NCBI GenBank assembly: GCA_947561715.1
Contig: OX387197.1
Coordinates: forward strand, 5,887,001 to 5,951,000
Source of the DNA: Ascidia mentula
Lineage: Eukaryota; Chordata; Ascidiacea; Phlebobranchia; Ascidiidae
DNA length: 64,000 nucleotides
Reading direction: 5' to 3'
How positions within the stretch are numbered: position 1 is the first letter of the stretch; each line of letters opens with the position of its first letter. The translations under genes and the position numbers were made by a program. Positions 27,801-40,100 of this stretch are shown here, piece after piece. The notes under the pieces are model-generated. The model saw only the letters and a list, made by a program, of their open reading frames with translations. It was not told the origin of the DNA and ran no database searches.

Positions 27801-30569
27801 AAAAATTCCTCATTCGTAAATTTGTTTCTGAAACAGTGAAAACTATTTCTTTCTTAAAAGTATGACTTCGACATAATTTTATGACATTGGAAAGTCTCCT
27901 CCATTTTCCTGCATTAGGTATTACGAATAAGTGTAACATTACAACATTACATTACTCATGCAGAAACTACAAGCCGCCAAAAGCAATGCGGAAAAATTTG
28001 CACCTGAATACAAAGAAATGGCCGATTCTCTTAAGTAAGTCGGGGTATTACTCATGCCTAAATTAAAATTTAGTGCTACACTGGGTGCACATTATATGAC
28101 AGAAGTAATTATTCTGCAGACGTTGTACTTAGTTCCTTCATACAGTGCTAGTACGAAATTAATATTATTTCAGTTGTTTGAGTTACCAACAACTTATAAC
28201 TTTAGACATTGCTACGGTTGCGACCTGTTCGGTTACGCCAGTGCAGTTCGACTTACCATTGTAGAGTCTATTGCTTCAAACTGCAAAAAACATCTTTCTG
28301 TAATAATTGCTGTTTCAACGTCCTATAAAGCAAATGCGAACTTTAATTTTGCGTAACTCATTTGTAAGACAATGTATCCTGGTTCTTACCTACTGCTATT
28401 CGCTTGGTTCGGACCATAAAAAGCACGGAATGGTTCGGTATGATGCAACCATGTTAATCATTCGTTAATAACTTTGTGACAACTATACTACAACACGTTT
28501 TAACCCAAAGAAAACTATAGTTATTGAACTAAACACACGTAAAGCAAACACAGGCGTATCCAGAATATTGTAAAATGAAGGGTCCATATCGTTTTAGGGT
28601 ATATCCCTATATATCCGAGCTTAACAAACTACTAAGGCCAAAATCCGTGTTACCGAAAACTAAAATGCTAGTTTTTGTGAAATTGCAATTACATGCGCCA
28701 CGCTTTGGAAATAAAGCTCCCGAATATATTGGGAAGCAACAGAAAGGGGCTTGGACCCCTCCTATACAATTCCATAAAATAAAAATTTTTCCAGTCGAGG
28801 CGAAGAAAGGTTCGAGTTAGGCAAAGCAAACGACCTGAGATTAAAACTGATGAAGCTTTACGAGACGATCGATGTTGTGGGTAAAAAGATTGCCGCCATG
28901 AATACGGAGGACAAGGACAATCCACCTCCAGCCATGGAACTTCAACTTCAGTCGTCCATTCGTAGATCGTCCCACATATACTTGCAGGTCTGTAGTTTTT
29001 GTTGCTTCGATCGCCCAGTTGAGGCAAAAATGTTATCCCTCAATGCCCTTTTTTGACGGTAAACATATTTGAGATATTCAAACAAGGACATTCTCATGCT
29101 TTCTAAAATTGCTGAGATGCTTTTTCGGTTTATGGAGAATTACAATCGTACTTTAAACATGTGATACAGCCAAATTATTCAATTCTATTTCCCAAATACA
29201 CGTGTCTCAATTTTAATGTACGTATTCATTTTTCTTAAACAACAAAGATTGCATACGTGAACAGGAAAAACCGTATAAATTCAATATTTGTCTGTGTCGT
29301 GGTAGCTCATTGGATAAGCCTCAAACTAACCCGTATTTACGATCCTACTACTTACAGGAGAACATGCTCACCTTACAATCCCTCCCATCCCTTCCTAAAC
29401 TCGAATTGCTCCAAAAAGACAGGAGGAAAGAGCAGGAGAGGAGAGTGAGAAGACAACGCGAGGAAGCGGAGAGGGAAAGAGCGGAAGCGAAACGCCTCCA
29501 GGAGCTGGAGAAGATGCGGGAGGAGAGGGAGAGGGGCGAGAGGACCAAAAATGAAACCGCAAAACACGTGCTCGATACTGGCAAACCGAAGTAAGTTGTT
29601 TTCTCTGATAATTTATTCACTGTCATTGTTTGCTGAAGGACAGTGGATATAATATAGAGTTGTTTAACTTTTTTGGCGCCATTGGAAAAAGTTCGGCAAA
29701 CTTATCACACAGAACAAAAACATATGATTAATTTCATCATTATTGCATAGTAGTTCTACAGAATATTTCAGTGTAATGTAGTAGTATTCAATGTTATTAA
29801 TGTCACAATTTAATGAGTAGAACCTACGTTAAAAACCTTGGGCCTAAGAATATCATAATTGTATTCATTTATGACGTCATAATTCGGATGCAGACAACAC
29901 ACAAGACAAGTTTCGTATTCGTCCCTTAACGGTCTCGTCCTTGATGACGGTTGGACTGCTGATGCCGAACCAGATGACAGAACTATCAGACAAACTGTTA
30001 ATATTGAGTCAGACCCTATACTCGAACAAATAGGACAAGTTCAGAAAATGCTTAACCAAGCAGCATCTGCAGGACGGGTGGAGGAGGTCAAATCCTTAAC
30101 TCTTAATCTAGAGGAACTTAATATGGAATATAAGAAGCAGCAGAGCGTCAGAGCTTTTGGCAATGGATCGCGAAACAATTATAAATCACGTGACGGTGCT
30201 GGACATTCTATAGTGGTCAACAAAAATCCCTTTCTGGAAGCTCCGGTGCCAGCGCGCAATAAACCATCGAGGCCCAAGTCGGTCAAATTACCACCTACAA
30301 GCACAAACCCCTTCCTCGAGGAGAATGACGACATTTTAAATCCGTTTCTTTCATCGCCAGTTAACAGTACAGAGACAAACCCATTTTTAACAAACGACAA
30401 TTACAGCCCTGTTGCCGAGCAAGATGGAAACCAAGATCCTGTTTTGCACCAAATTTGCTACATCTCCAAGTGTCTTGATAATGCTGTTAAATCGGGTAAG
30501 CACGATGAAGCGGCAATACTTCGACAAAATTTGTTAGAACTTCAGTCTCTCTACAACACGTCTCAGTAA
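24820..30569 (+). CDS. RBSN: Rabenosyn-5, FYVE-domain Rab effector of early endosomes
   Basis: A multivalent Rab5/Rab4 effector for endosome fusion and recycling. Ten phase-consistent exons give 643 codons (vertebrate about 784): 24820–24949, 25210–25332, 25533–25633, 26216–26255, 26777–26938, 27309–27511, 27964–28034, 28795–28987, 29358–29590, 29894–30569. Residues ~9–31 are a C2H2 finger (CPIC…H…H), the Rab5 site in the family. Residues ~139–235 form a FYVE zinc finger with WVRDEDVPFC, RRRHHCR (PI3P-binding basic motif), CRLC and CTKC; the last Cys pair (CCRDC) is on the next exon. A strongly charged coiled coil (exon 9) follows the middle Rab-binding region. Four NPF motifs, expected to bind EHD proteins, are at 530, 557, 568 and 581. 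Two related helical repeats (459–498 and 600–639, each DPxLxQI…) match the Rab4-binding and C-terminal Rab5-binding hairpins. The shorter length comes from the linker regions. Confidence 0.95.
25837..25862. repeat. (TA)13 microsatellite in RBSN intron
   Basis: Thirteen uninterrupted TA units in the intron between the third and fourth coding exons. A second, shorter TA run lies near 14648–14660 in ACTR1. Confidence 0.95.
29297..29350 (+). repeat. tRNA-like fragment next to RBSN exon-9 acceptor
   Basis: TGGTAGCTCATTGGATAAGC (from about 29301) matches a tRNA D-arm/A-box. TTTACGATCC, about 33 bp downstream, is a degenerate B-box. The spacing fits a tRNA or the head of a tRNA-derived SINE. The fragment abuts the 3' splice site (CTACTTACAG) of the ninth RBSN coding exon. 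No tail or target duplication is visible, so this is tentative. Confidence 0.35.
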
Positions 30570-31217
30570 ATGTCTATTTTTTTTGATATCTTGAAGCTGG
30601 CCAGTGTGTACACCTGTTTACAATACAACATATGAAATGTTGCTAATTTATGTTACCAAGCAATCTATAATCAAAATACTAGACACCCAATCATGATCTG
30701 AACATTGGTAGACCTAATGTCAGTGAAGTAGCTCCAACAATAAAATGATGGTATATGATAAAGAATTTTGCATGTGGTCCCTTTTTATTAAATGCAGTTT
30801 TATTGTAAGGTGCTGTGCAATACTATAGCATGTGTTTAATGTGCAATGTGTTGCAGGATTGTTTTTTGGAAGTAAGGATTATGCTACTGTGGGTTTTTCT
30901 GAAATGATTTAAACAGCAAGAGTAAAATAACTGAAATAAATTCATATGCTATGTTTCTTTTATCCCAACCTCTGTCCTTGCCTGGTGCAAACTGATTTTA
31001 TTGTGTTGCGTCAGTGTTACATTTTATTTTCTTCATCTGTTGTTTGTTTAATTATCAACCACAATATAATTATTTCACCAGTGCCAACAAGTGATCACCA
31101 TCAACTAGCAGATTACATGCTTTTTGACTGCAGGAAGTCTTTCATTATAAACTTTAAAGGGAATTATATTTGTTTGGGATATTCAAGTACGAACATAAAA
31201 AATTAAGCAACACTTTC
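30570..31217. other. Convergent 3' intergenic region, RBSN and ORC4
   Basis: RBSN (+) and ORC4 (–) end facing each other, 648 bp apart. Plus-strand AATAAA hexamers lie at 30739 and 30935. A minus-strand hexamer (TTTATT on the plus strand) lies at 31023–31028, about 190 bp past the ORC4 stop. The two transcripts may be close to overlapping. No other gene is seen. Confidence 0.6.
30739..30744 (+). terminator. Polyadenylation signal for RBSN
   Basis: AATAAA, 170 bp after the RBSN stop codon, followed by a T/GT-rich stretch (TGTGGTCCCTTTTT). A second AATAAA lies at 30935–30940. Confidence 0.6.
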
Positions 31218-32706
31218 CTAGACAATGGATGACTCTGCCCACTGTTTAACAACAGTTGGACACCCTGGGTATTTTACAACAGCTTCTTGGAGTTGGCTGG
31301 TATCTACAAGCAGTATCATTGGTCTGTATTCTTTTTGCAACTTGCTCGATTGTGTTGCAAAGCTGTCTTTTGTCTTCAGCAGCTCCAGCTCAATGAGATG
31401 TTCCATTGCTTTTAAAACCACGGGCTTGGTGTAATTCTGCAGTATGTGAGACTTCTTCTGTGAAAAGTTTAGAAACTCGTTGTAGACCATTTGAAAGTTG
31501 AACGGTTCGTCTGGATAAATATTTGTTAAATGACACATGGCAATAATTAGACACAGTTCAAGGACAGATACACCATGCAGGATATTTGCTTTGGAGTCAC
31601 TAAAAATCATTTGTGCCGATTCAACAATGTCCCTTGCCGTTAAATTGGGGTGTTCTGGGCATAAGTTACAAATGGGTAGAAAAAGTATTTGGTGCAGTGT
31701 GGGCGCTTCCTTACAGAAATCAAACTGTTTGTTTAAAATTTCGATTACAGAACTGTTCTTGGATAGACTTTGGACACTACTATTCCATTCTTTGATGAAA
31801 GCCTTGTGCTTTGTAGTTTTACCGAAGGTGTTATCCAGGCGTATTGTATCAGCAAATTGCTCCACATAATCTTCAAGCTTCGACTGATTGCAAATGTATA
31901 TTTGGCGATGGGAAAATCTTGACTTGACGCGTTTCTCCAAAAGCTCCATCACATCCAAGCGACATGTTACTCCCACTACTGCAAGTGGTGTGGTGCCAGC
32001 TTGGGCAATGTCAAACAGATTGTAAAGCAATGTTTGGTTTTTGTGTTGTGCAAAAAGGTCAAATTCCTCCAGCACAATTATGACTGGCTGTGATTTGCTT
32101 GTGTTTCCTGTCCTTAAAGCTTCAAGCAAAAAACTGAGGGTTTCCGCGAATGATCCGAACACTTTGTCACCAACAGTGTTTTCAAGTTGCAACTGTCTGG
32201 TGATTTCTGCAAGAGCGATTCTAAAAAAGGTGGAGATGTTGTATTTTAATGGCTACTTTATGGCATAAACAGACAAAATAATTGTACCTACAATGTAAAA
32301 TGAACCTACTATAAGGTATATACATCAATACTTTACACAAAAAATTATATTGCTGTCAACTTCAATTCAAACTTTTCTTTGATCAAAGCTTCGTCTAATT
32401 ATAATTTAAGTACCTGTCATCTGTTTGTAGGTAACCATTTAAATGGACAAAGAGTGCTTTTTTTCCAGCTTTACTGTCTTTCTCGATATCTTTTAAAACT
32501 GAGTTAACCAAAGTGCTTTTCCCACTTCCTTTTGCACCAATGATAAGAACAGAGTTGCTTTCACCAAAATCAACAGTTCTCTGCAGCAAATTGTGAAGAT
32601 CCAGTGCTGCAATGTCAATATCAGCTCTCTGTTTATGTGAGAACCCAGGTTTACAAATTCGCTCTTTCAAACAGCATTTTGCTTGCTGGAGCAAATTTTC
32701 ATCCAT
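31218..32706 (-). CDS. ORC4: Origin recognition complex subunit 4
   Basis: An AAA+ subunit of the six-protein complex that marks replication origins and loads MCM. Two exons, 32706–32414 and 32220–31218, give 431 codons (human 436). Walker A is intact (GAKGSGKST, residues ~57–65). The Walker B region reads VIIVLEEFDLF (~145–153); vertebrate ORC4 has LDEFD, so the first acidic residue is Glu instead of Asp. The sensor and arginine-finger region TCRLDVMELLEKRVKSRFSH, through which ORC4 completes the ORC1 ATP site, is conserved. The C-terminal winged-helix part is recognisable (NFQMVYNEF; PVVLKAMEHLIELEL). Only 10 nt separate the start codon from a strong 3' splice acceptor (TTTTTTTAG), so the 5' UTR is either spliced from an upstream exon or made by spliced-leader trans-splicing. 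The gene lies tandem and downstream of CRADD. Confidence 0.95.
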
Positions 32707-32718
32707 ACTTAATGAACT
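32707..32718 (-). promoter_or_regulatory. 3' splice acceptor immediately upstream of ORC4 ATG
   Basis: On the minus strand the sequence is GATTTTTTTAG|TTCATTAAGT followed by ATGG. The polypyrimidine run and AG end 10 nt before the start codon. This suits either a 5'-UTR intron or a trans-splicing acceptor, the latter being common in tunicates. No matching donor was identified. Confidence 0.5.
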
Positions 32719-33104
32719 AAAAAAATCAAAAAACCTTTTTTTCAGGGTACAATGAAGATATGTGTAAATATTGTGTAAAAGATAGGATTACTTCTATTAG
32801 AAAAATATGTTAAAAATATATGCAGGTAAATATGTAAGATGTGTTTTCATATTTTTAATTTAATATCACGAAACATCTAACAGGAACCCATTTCAACACA
32901 TCAAAAAATACTTATTTATGTAAAGATTTAATTGTTTGTGGGTGACAGTAAAGTATGCAAAATACTAAAAACTTTACATCTGACAATTTATGTCTGTATG
33001 TCATGTGATCAAAAAATATTTAAACACGCTATTTAAAAAACATGATTTGTAAGCAACAAGTAACACAATGTTGTTGCTTATGTTCTGCAGTGTACCAAAC
33101 AGTG
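32719..33104. other. CRADD–ORC4 intergenic spacer
   Basis: About 400 bp of very AT-rich sequence separates the CRADD stop from the ORC4 start on the same strand. No canonical AATAAA for CRADD is seen on the minus strand; a near match, AAATAAG, lies near 32910. No ORF of interest. Confidence 0.5.
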
Positions 33105-33824
33105 TTAAATTACAGATTTAGCAATTTCATTTAACTGTGATTCAGCAATATCAGCATCCTGCATTGCTTTAAATAATACGGAAAATGTAGCATTATCACC
33201 ATTACGTCTTAACCATGTAACCAATAAATCCATGCACTGTAACAATGGAATAGAATTGTTCAATTTGCTTTGATCCAAGTCCCTCATGGTGATACCAAGA
33301 GTTAACACAACAACTTCCCAGTCAGTTTTCAAAATAATTTTGCTGATTTTTAGCAACTGATGTTCAGTTGGGATTTTTTCTTCCAATGTTGCTGGTAATG
33401 AAAATTTTTGTTGGGGAACGTCTGTGGAAAAAGAAAACACTTTGCCATAGAGCATTAAAGTACTAGTAAAACAGGTTGCAATGTAGCTATAGGCTATACG
33501 TTAGCAACTAAAATACACAACCTATGTACCTACTGCTCTTGGTAACCCATGCCTTATTGAACAATCTTTTAATTTGTCAGACAACCACGGATACTCTTCT
33601 GCAAGCGCATGACGGAAATGCGTAAAGCTTTGAAGTCCACCGTTCGCAATGATTTCCAAAAGTTTGGCTGTTTTGTCAATTTGTATTTTTTCCGCTTTGA
33701 TTATTTGGTATTGCCTCTCTGTGAAACATCGATTTGAATATAGATCTTCAACTAAATAGTCAGTGTCGCCCAAGTTTGTAACCAAATCTTTCCAATTTTC
33801 TTGTAGCACCTCCCGCACTGACAT
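33105..33824 (-). CDS. CRADD: CRADD/RAIDD-like adaptor with CARD and death domain
   Basis: The family links caspase-2 (through CARD) to PIDD1 (through the death domain) in the PIDDosome. Two exons, 33824–33530 and 33421–33105, give 203 codons (human CRADD 199). Residues 1–90 are a CARD: DLYSNRCFTERQYQIIKAEK, then KTAKLLEIIANGG, FTHFRHAL and YPWLSDKL, matching the helix pattern of CARD adaptors. Residues ~115–200 are a death domain: DWEVVVLTLGITMRDLDQSK, then LLVTWLRRNGDNATFSVLFK. The single intron (phase 1) falls between the domains. The N-CARD/C-death order and near-identical size support orthology, but other CARD–death proteins exist, so family assignment is firmer than strict orthology. 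It is divergent from IARS and tandem with ORC4. Confidence 0.85.
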
Positions 33825-34173
33825 TGAAACTTTTTAAAAATTTTTGCGATTTGCCGCTAAATCGAGTTTGTTTTCATGTGCGTTTCGCATCAGTGACTTC
33901 ATTTTGCACGTGTACGCCATAGAAACAGTATAAACCGACTACACCAATTTGTTTGTTGTTGCATCATGTAGTGAATAGTGATCTACTTTCGATTTCAACT
34001 ATTTTTGCTTGCAGGTAAACGTTTTGTCAGTGCAGAGACTACTAAGTAGTAGTCTCTGGTCACAGTTTGGTAATTCAAAATATAATATAGTCCTACGAAG
34101 TTTAGGCTACCTAACTGAATTTGAACTGTTTTCTAGTCTTGTGTTTCATTAATTGGTAGTTGTTTGTTCAAAC
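33825..34173. promoter_or_regulatory. Putative bidirectional promoter, CRADD and IARS
   Basis: The start codons of CRADD (–) and IARS (+) lie head to head, 349 bp apart, so this interval must hold both promoters unless first exons lie elsewhere. No TATA box is obvious. A perfect 10-bp inverted repeat with a 4-bp spacer (AGAGACTACT-AAGT-AGTAGTCTCT) lies at 34034–34057. CACGTG-like and CCAAT motifs were not convincingly placed. Confidence 0.6.
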
Positions 34174-37100
34174 ATGGTTGAAGCTGTAGCCGAGAGATAC
34201 GACTTTCCTTTGGAGGAAGAGAAGATTTTGAAACTATGGAAGGAGCTGGATGCCTTTCAAACCTCACTTAAGCAATCGAAGGGAAGACCACGGTAATGCT
34301 TCATGCAACAAATATTAAAATATATAGCCTAATTTATTTAGCGTCATTTGTATAATATACTCCTAGACTATCTCAATGCATGCAGCTTTGTGTGTTATGT
34401 TTCCAAAATCATATTTTTGTGCAGATATGCATTCTATGATGGGCCACCATTTGCCACTGGTTTACCCCATTATGGCCACATCTTGGCAGGGACTATTAAA
34501 GATATTGTGACAAGATATGCTCATCAAAGTGGATTTTATGTGGAGCGAAGATTTGGTTGGGATTGTCATGGATTGCCTGTGGTAAGTGTATCACATTTAT
34601 AAGGTATCATCCTTGTCTGTAATCTTGTGAATGATTTGAATTGGTATGTTCTGTAATGTTTACCAAAACCTAGTAAAATCATATAAGGCAGATAGCGGAC
34701 ATATATTTTCCCGCTACTTCAGTAAAATATATTTTTTCTGTGTAGGAATATGAAATTGACAAGAAGTTGGGAATCAAAGGTCCAGAGGATGTGGCTAAAA
34801 TGGGGATCAAAGAGTACAACAACCAATGCAGGTCTATTGTAATGAGATATGCGTCGGAGTGGGAGGTAATTACCATTGGGTTGCTGGTTTTCTAATTCTT
34901 GCTTATTTAAAATGCTATTTTGGTGTAGCTAAAAAATGACATTGTGACTACTAAGCTTACGATTTAATACTACTGCTTAAATAATTGCAGCTAATTTATT
35001 TTTTGAAATGTTTACCTGCATAAAATGGAATTTTTGTGACATGCCAATTTCGTAAAAACATCGGTTTGTTAAGATTTTTCATTTTTTTTACTGCAGTTTA
35101 TTGTGAATCGCTTGGGCCGTTGGATTGATTTCAAGAATGATTACAAGACTCTCTACCCTTGGTTTATGGAGTCCATCTGGTGGGTTTTCCGGCAACTTTA
35201 TGATAAAGGATTTGTTTACCGTGGGTTTAAAGTCATGCCTTTCTCTACTGGCTGCAATACACCATTGTCAAATTTTGAAGCAAACCAGGTTTGAAATTTT
35301 AAATTTATTTGGTACTAATTGTGTTGCATGATGTATTTGCTCTTTGGTGTACAATGCATTCCATTACATGTATATAAATATTTATACTTTTTTGCATGCT
35401 GACTGTTTTGAGTCCAGATGTGCTATTATGTTTAAAGGATTTTATTTTTCTTACTATGTATATACTACCACAACCCTCAATCAATGGCTGATTTACATTT
35501 TTTTTTTTTTTGTAACAACCAAATGAAGTTGTGTATTGCACTCCATGCTTTTTGATCAGAACTACAAGGACACCGTTGACCCAGCAGTGATTGTCAACTT
35601 TCCATTAGATGAAGATCCCAATGTGAAAGTGATCGCTTGGACAACAACACCGTGGACTCTTCCCAGCAATTTGGCATTGTGTGTTAATCCCACAATGACA
35701 TATGTGAAGGTAGGTTATTATTAACTTTTGATTGTTGGTGCTAAATTATGTTGGCCACAATGTGTTGTATTTGTGAGGTTTAATGTTGTTGTTCTATTTA
35801 CTTGTCAGATCTTATAGGCTAAAAGTAACTTGTGTCATGAACAAATGTTAACTTTTGCAATAAATTTTTGTCATGAAAAAAATATGGTAGATAAAATTAG
35901 AGATTATAGAGAAATAGGTCCATTTTACTCAAATTTGTAGAAATTAGCATTGACTTCCATATCTGGAAACAGTTATAACAACATCTAACCAATTTTAAGG
36001 TGAAAGATGTCAAAACTGGAAACACCTACATTTTGATGGAGGCAAGACTCGTTGCTCTGTACAAGGAGAAAAAGGAATACGAAATCCTTGATAAATTTAC
36101 TGGTGAAAAGTTGGTTGGAAAATCGTATCAACCACTTTTCCCCTACTTTGCCCATGTAAGTTACTTTGAAACAGTTGCTGACAGTTTGTTTATAGTGGAA
36201 AATACATCAATTATTTCAAGTAGAAACTTTTGGCTGCAGCCAAAGCCAGAAAATTACTAATTAGCATAACTATGCTGAGGTTATTTGAAAATCTCTTGGG
36301 TTTGGCTTTTTTTGGGGACTATTAAACAATGCAATGTCTTTTGTGAAATAACAATCAAACTGCTTTGTAACAGATGAAGGACAGGGCGTTTTCGATTCTA
36401 AGTGATGGTTATGTGACAGATGACAGTGGAACTGGGGTGGTACACCAAGCTCCCTTCTTCGGAGCTGTAAGTAGAAAAAAATACCTAAATTCCTTTGGTT
36501 TCTGTTGCCCTCATAATTACTGTAAAAAGGAAAAAGCATTACAGTAGTTATTTTTTACTGGGGTTTGTGTATTGTATTCTTTCTTCTAATTTGCACCTGT
36601 GTCTTTTTTGCAAGTATGTGTGAACAATACAATAAGGTGAATTGAAAGTAATTTGACACCACCAGTAAATTGTCTGTGTCCACACACCCTAAAAGGGAAG
36701 TGAGCTGTTATTCCCACATGTTTTGTTCGAGTTCTTTGCCTAAATCAAGTACAGAATCAATTACTAGATGATGCAACTTAGTACAACATAACTTATGTAA
36801 CTTTCCTTTTTATTTTTAGTTTATAGTTTGCAAAAAATTTGCTCACAAATGCACACACTTTTAAAGCTGAAACGCTGTAAAACTCAGTGCATATTTTGCG
36901 CCAAAGCCATTTTGTGAATGTAGTTTTGAAGCAACCTCTAGTTTCACTTATTTCAATATTTAAAGGAACGTTTTCTTACAGGACGATTACAGAGTGTGTC
37001 TTGCTGCCAATGTCTTCGATAAGGATGGAGCTCCCATCTGTCCAGTGGACGCCAGTGGAAAGTTTACAGAAGAAGTAACTGACTTTGTGGGTCAGTATGT

Positions 37101-40100
37101 TAAGGTAAGACAATTTTGTAGTACCAAGCAAAAGCTAATCGCATCGTGAAAATAGTTCCAGAAACGTTAAAAAAAAATTGCGTGTGTGTGCGAATTACGT
37201 GGTTTGGAAAATGCATAGCGAACACCTGTCAAAAGTACAATCAATTGGTTATTACAAATATTAAGTAAGGCTGCATATACATATTATTTCTCATTGTATG
37301 TATCAGAATTGTGCTCCGAAATAAATTGCGCGAATCTTGGCCACCATGACTTACCTCGTTTACTAAAATGCGAGTGACCCTATTGTAAACACCATGTACC
37401 TCTTAACAATCAGGACGCCGACAAGAACATCTGCAGACTTCTGAAAGAAAAGGGTCGACTCGTACATCAAAGTACCACTAAACATAACTATCCTTTCTGC
37501 TGGCGTTCTGATACACCTCTCATCTACAAAGCCGTTCCAAGTTGGTTCGTTCGAGTCGAACAGATCACCGATAAACTATTGAAAAACAATTCCAATAGTT
37601 ACTGGTATGTTGCTTTCCTGGCACTGTTCCTTACTTCTTAACACAAGGGACGATATCTGAATAATTTTAGAAATAAAAGCTAATGTATTTCGATATGCCG
37701 TTTAAAGTCAACGAGAGTTCATGCAACTGAAACTTTTACTTTGAATATATTGATTGAAAACTTGCCCTTATTTTTTAAGTCGAAGATCTTAGAAAATACG
37801 AGAGTTCTAAAAATTTTTCTTGTTTTAACTCGTCATCCTTATGTTTAGGCATTTTAACCTATTTCAGTCACATTTTCAACGGTTTTCGGCTAAACAACGT
37901 TAAATGCTGCTTTTTTAAAAGTTTTGCCAAAAAATTTTGTCTGCGATTCTTATATCACGACTACACGTCACCAGTGAAAGTAAATCGAATTCCTTTGCAG
38001 TTGCCCATATTTTCAGTTTCACACTATCAGTTAACTCCCAATTGAAACGTCGAAGTGTTTTACCATTGTGTTACGTTTTGCAATGTGGCCTTTAAAAGAG
38101 AACTTACACACAGGGTACCGGAAACAGTCAAAGAGAGACGATTCGCGAACTGGCTTCGCGACGCTCACGACTGGGCGATATCACGGAATCGCTACTGGGG
38201 AACCCCCATTCCTCTGTGGGTGAGCGACGATTATGAGGAGATCGTCTGTGTTGGTTCCGTGGATGAACTCGCCCAACTGAGCGGCGTTCGCGTCACAGAC
38301 CTTCACCGCGAAAGGTATTTGTGATTCGTGAGCGCTCACGGGGCGCTCCATGATTGTGGTCATGACGTGAAAAGTGTTATATCGTTACTGAAAATTAAGA
38401 CGCAGTTGGATTACCAATTGGGTATATGGTGGTTTTGCAAGTAAAAAAAAACAAAACATCCGCATTTATCCAAACAAATATATGCTTTTTAAGATATACA
38501 ATACCCAAAATTTACCTGTTTTTTTGAAAAGTTAGTAAACGAGACTTAACAATTAGTAAGAACCAGGGGCTGCTCTCATTTATGGATCCCGCGAACACCA
38601 TATTGGAAACCACTGTTAAAACAAAAGGAAACATTTCAATGTTTTTTCCCGTTAAATCGAAGACGCACTGCAAGTGATCACTTTCACACAGCAGCAACTA
38701 GATGAATAACACGGCGGTTTTGTGGCACAACAGCACACCGTTGTTTCCAAAAAATTTTCGAGTCTCTTTGGGTGTCACATAACAATTTAAACAAAGAAAA
38801 AAGTGTTTGTTGGGGGAATGGAGGCGACTGAAAATTGTAAACATTGGAACAATTCGTCCTGATAAATTTATAATTGGTGCGTCTGAAGTGCTATAAATAG
38901 TTTCCAATCGACGATCGCCACAAACTCTAATAACCAGCGACAGTAAAGTTGTTGGAGTTTGCATTGTTAGTCGCCTCGAAACCTGACTACAGTGCAGTTT
39001 TTCTTCTTCAGTGTGGACCACATCACTATTCCATCGAAAATGGGAAAGGGTGTTTTACGGAAAGTGAGTGAAGTATTCGATTGTTGGTTCGAGAGCGGAT
39101 CCATGCCCTACGCCCAGATGCATTACCCCTTCGAGGTTGGTGGATTTTAGCATTTTGCTTATAAGAGCGATTAAGGGTTTGGGGATGTCTGTTGTTATAG
39201 TTTCGCATTTAGCAAAGGGACGCAAGCCATTTATGTCGTATATGCTTTTATTGAGTGGATAATTTTTGCTGTTGCGAAGACGCGAACAGATAACCAACTA
39301 CCAAGGTGTAAGAATTATCAAAAAATTGTCTGCGGCAAACTTCCTCTTGCTTGCTGGAATAACTCATTTACATACAAATATCGACGACAACGCGCTCAGT
39401 TGTTCTCGACGTTCGAACAAAAGTTTTAGGTTACACGTCCCAGCAAAAAGTTCGCATTCCTTTTGTGTTCGTACTTTCCTTTGGGTAAACATCGGTTAAT
39501 TCCACAAGCACTGAACTACTTCCAATGTCAAACCGCGCAGTAAAGTTTTTTTGTGTCCCAAGTAAGAGGAGCTATTTGGGTGTAACGATGCTTAAACAAG
39601 GCACGGGGTTAGCAAATGTTGCTCAAATGCTGGAGTGTTTAGAAATCAAACATTATAAATTGGAAAATGCTCTATTTTATGTGTCGGCAACATAAATCCC
39701 GCGGGCCGCATCGGGACAGAAAAGCAAATTCATTCTGCTCTTAACCTCTTCCCCCTTGTATAAATTTTAGTTACTGTATGGCCCGACAAGTGCTTTTATA
39801 GCACTGTATATTGTGAAAAATAAAAAGATAATCTATAAATGCGGCAAATTCGCAAGGCTCAACAACATCACAATCAGTGGAAGCAAAGGAAGCGTAAACA
39901 AAACGTATAAAAGTTGTACGGCCCGCAGAGACCTTGCGAAACCCGCGACCAACTAAAGGTTGCCAACCTGTGCTCTAAGATAACATCCGATCCTATACGT
40001 GACTACAAAATTCAATACGTTTCTGCAAACTGTAATTTCACCTATGGTTGTTATTTACATTAAAGTTACCCAACCACCACAAAAGGCATTTCACAATTTA

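Noticed and set aside
36000-36260. Longer open reading into the intron after IARS exon 6
   Set aside because: The splice donor CCCAT|GTAAGT at 36156 is strong and the next exon continues the synthetase sequence. The extension is intronic read-through.
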